Source: JBFMFH01 sp040752275
GTDB lineage: Bacteria > Acidobacteriota > Vicinamibacteria > Vicinamibacterales > JAKQTR01
Direction: 5' to 3'
Length of the DNA: 53,845 nt
Assembly (NCBI GenBank): GCA_040752275.1
Contig: JBFMFH010000113.1
Location: 1 to 53,845 of the forward strand
Below the pieces are notes generated by a model, which worked only from the letters and a program-made list of their open reading frames with translations, ran no database searches and was not told where the DNA came from. The position numbers and the translations under genes were made by a program. Below are positions 52,957 to 53,845 of the stretch, in pieces (position 1 is the first letter of the stretch; each line of letters opens with the position of its first letter).

Positions 52957-53721
52957 ATGGACTCCAGCAGGCGCGCGTTCCTCCTCGACACGGGCAAGCT
53001 CCTGGTGCTCTCCGCCTCGGCCTCGGTGGCCTGGGAGGCCATCGTGACGGGCCAACCGGAGACCGCGGCGAACTACACGACGAGCGATCACTGGTGGGGC
53101 ATGGTGATCGATATCGAGAAGTGCATCGGCTGCGGCAACTGCGTCCGGGCCTGCAAGGCCGAGAACAACGTGCCGCTCGATGAGGACACCTTCCGGACGT
53201 GGGTCGAGCGGTACGTCATCGACATCGACGACATGGAGCACCCGAGTGTCGAGTCGCCGAACGGCGGCTACGACGGGTTCTCGCCCCTGCAGGTCGACGG
53301 CAAGCGGGTCAAGGTGTTCTTCGTGCCGAAGCTCTGCAACCACTGCGAGCACTCGCCGTGCGTGCAGGTCTGCCCGGTGGGCGCCACCTTCGAGAGCCCG
53401 GACGGCGTCATTCTGGTGGACAAGGACTACTGCCTCGGCTGCCGCTACTGCGTGCAGGCGTGCCCGTACGGCTGCCGCTTCATCGACCCGCGCACGCACA
53501 CGGCCGACAAGTGCTCTCTCTGCTACCACCGGATCACGAAGGGCCTGACGACCGCATGCTGCGAGACGTGCCCGACCGGTGCGCGGCAGCTCGGCGATCT
53601 GAAGAACCCGTCGGATCCGATCCACGAGTTCCTGCGGACCCACAAGGTCCAGGTGCTCAAGCCGAACATGGCGACCGGATCCAAGACGTACTACAACGGC
53701 CTGGACGGGGCCGTCCGTTAG
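52957..53721 (+). CDS. Tat-exported 4x[4Fe-4S] electron-transfer subunit (NrfC/PsrB/DmsB type)
   Basis: A 254-residue protein beginning with a twin-arginine signal (SSRRAFLLDTGKLLVL). Four cysteine clusters follow: CIGCGNCVRACK, CNHCEHSPCVQVCP, CLGCRYCVQACPYGC, and CSLC with CCETCP, enough for four [4Fe-4S] clusters as in NrfC, PsrB and DmsB. Such subunits pass electrons between a NrfD/PsrC-type membrane protein or a molybdopterin subunit and a partner. Neither partner is present before the window ends. AGAGAGGAG precedes the ATG. It is the last complete gene and presumably belongs to a larger electron-transfer locus. Confidence 0.92.
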   Translation: MDSSRRAFLLDTGKLLVLSASASVAWEAIVTGQPETAANYTTSDHWWGMVIDIEKCIGCGNCVRACKAENNVPLDEDTFRTWVERYVIDIDDMEHPSVESPNGGYDGFSPLQVDGKRVKVFFVPKLCNHCEHSPCVQVCPVGATFESPDGVILVDKDYCLGCRYCVQACPYGCRFIDPRTHTADKCSLCYHRITKGLTTACCETCPTGARQLGDLKNPSDPIHEFLRTHKVQVLKPNMATGSKTYYNGLDGAVR

Positions 53722-53845
53722 CAGCCCGTGGTGCAAGTCGGTCGTCGCACCGAGACCGGCGATGCGCCCGGATCGCAAGGCGCGAGACGCGAGAATATTG
53801 GCCCATATTTGAGCGTTGAGCAACGCGGCGAGGCGGGATGCAGCG
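53722..53845. other. Trailing spacer with hairpin and AT-rich inverted repeat
   Basis: No gene starts in these 124 bp. GGTGC and GCACC (53730-53751 region) can form a hairpin shortly after the iron-sulfur gene. Further on, AATATTGGCCCATATT is an imperfect inverted repeat in otherwise GC-rich DNA. The following GAGCGTTGAGCAACGC is another short imperfect inverted repeat. It could be a promoter, an operator, or the start of a dispersed repeat cut by the window edge. Confidence 0.4.

Overview
The window looks like one contiguous chromosomal segment (53.8 kb, estimated GC in the mid-60s) from an Acidobacteriota genome, most likely the Vicinamibacteria (subdivision 6) or a close uncultured relative. 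The basis is gene content: an ECF sigma factor overlapping a Ser/Thr-kinase start, many secreted peptidases and serine hydrolases, DUF2911, CHRD, DUF4230 and GH92 proteins, and spacers filled with short heptanucleotide tandem repeats. No rRNA, tRNA, CRISPR array, integrase or transposase was seen. The taxonomic call is inference.

Layout. 0.5-10.3 kb: a gamma-glutamyltransferase; a duplicated C-GCAxxG-C-C redox protein whose reading frame crosses an in-frame TGA and which is a strong selenoprotein candidate; an operon on the minus strand with a three-domain proline enzyme (M24 peptidase + cyclophilin + FKBP) and a ClC antiporter carrying CBS and TPR domains; and an AAA+/DUF234 ATPase behind a perfect AT-rich palindrome. 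10.3-12.5 kb: a decay zone with a truncated SDR, a beta-lactamase-family pseudogene and a dispersed repeat. 12.5-22.4 kb: secreted and membrane proteins (serine hydrolase, DUF2911, methyltransferase, M48 protease, prolyl oligopeptidase, CHRD lipoprotein, rhomboid). 22.4-32.6 kb: glmS, a Rho_N-like protein, PPK2, DUF4230, a dCache protein, GH92, a kinase remnant behind an ECF sigma factor, and an aldehyde dehydrogenase. 32.8-37.2 kb: IscA-type carrier, a Fur-rubrerythrin fusion, and a tight PHP / methyltransferase / degenerate ABC / HAD series. 37.3-42 kb: a full-length Lhr helicase with an in-frame repeat-derived insertion. 42.2-48.4 kb: an NtrB/NtrC-like two-component pair, fused malic enzyme-phosphotransacetylase (maeB) and a eukaryotic-type citrate synthase, the last two converging on a perfect 28-bp palindromic terminator.

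48.4-53.8 kb is the most coherent functional unit: a decaheme c-type cytochrome (DmsE/MtrA type), an MtrB/PioB-type outer-membrane barrel (also with an in-frame TGA), a membrane-anchored tetraheme cytochrome and a Tat-exported protein with four [4Fe-4S] clusters. Together they suggest electron transfer across the outer membrane. Two sigma-54 (-24/-12) promoter matches sit in front of its two halves. Upstream of the first are three copies of TGACA-N3-TG(T/G)C(A/C) spaced exactly 42 bp centre to centre (four helical turns), which suggests control by an enhancer-binding protein; the NtrC-type regulator at 43.2-44.6 kb is one possible candidate.

The observations most worth following up are the candidate selenoprotein with its SECIS-like hairpin, the helically phased sigma-54 regulatory region, the proline-directed triple fusion, the Fur-rubrerythrin fusion, and the two families of intergenic repeats, some of which now supply stop codons or coding insertions to neighbouring genes.
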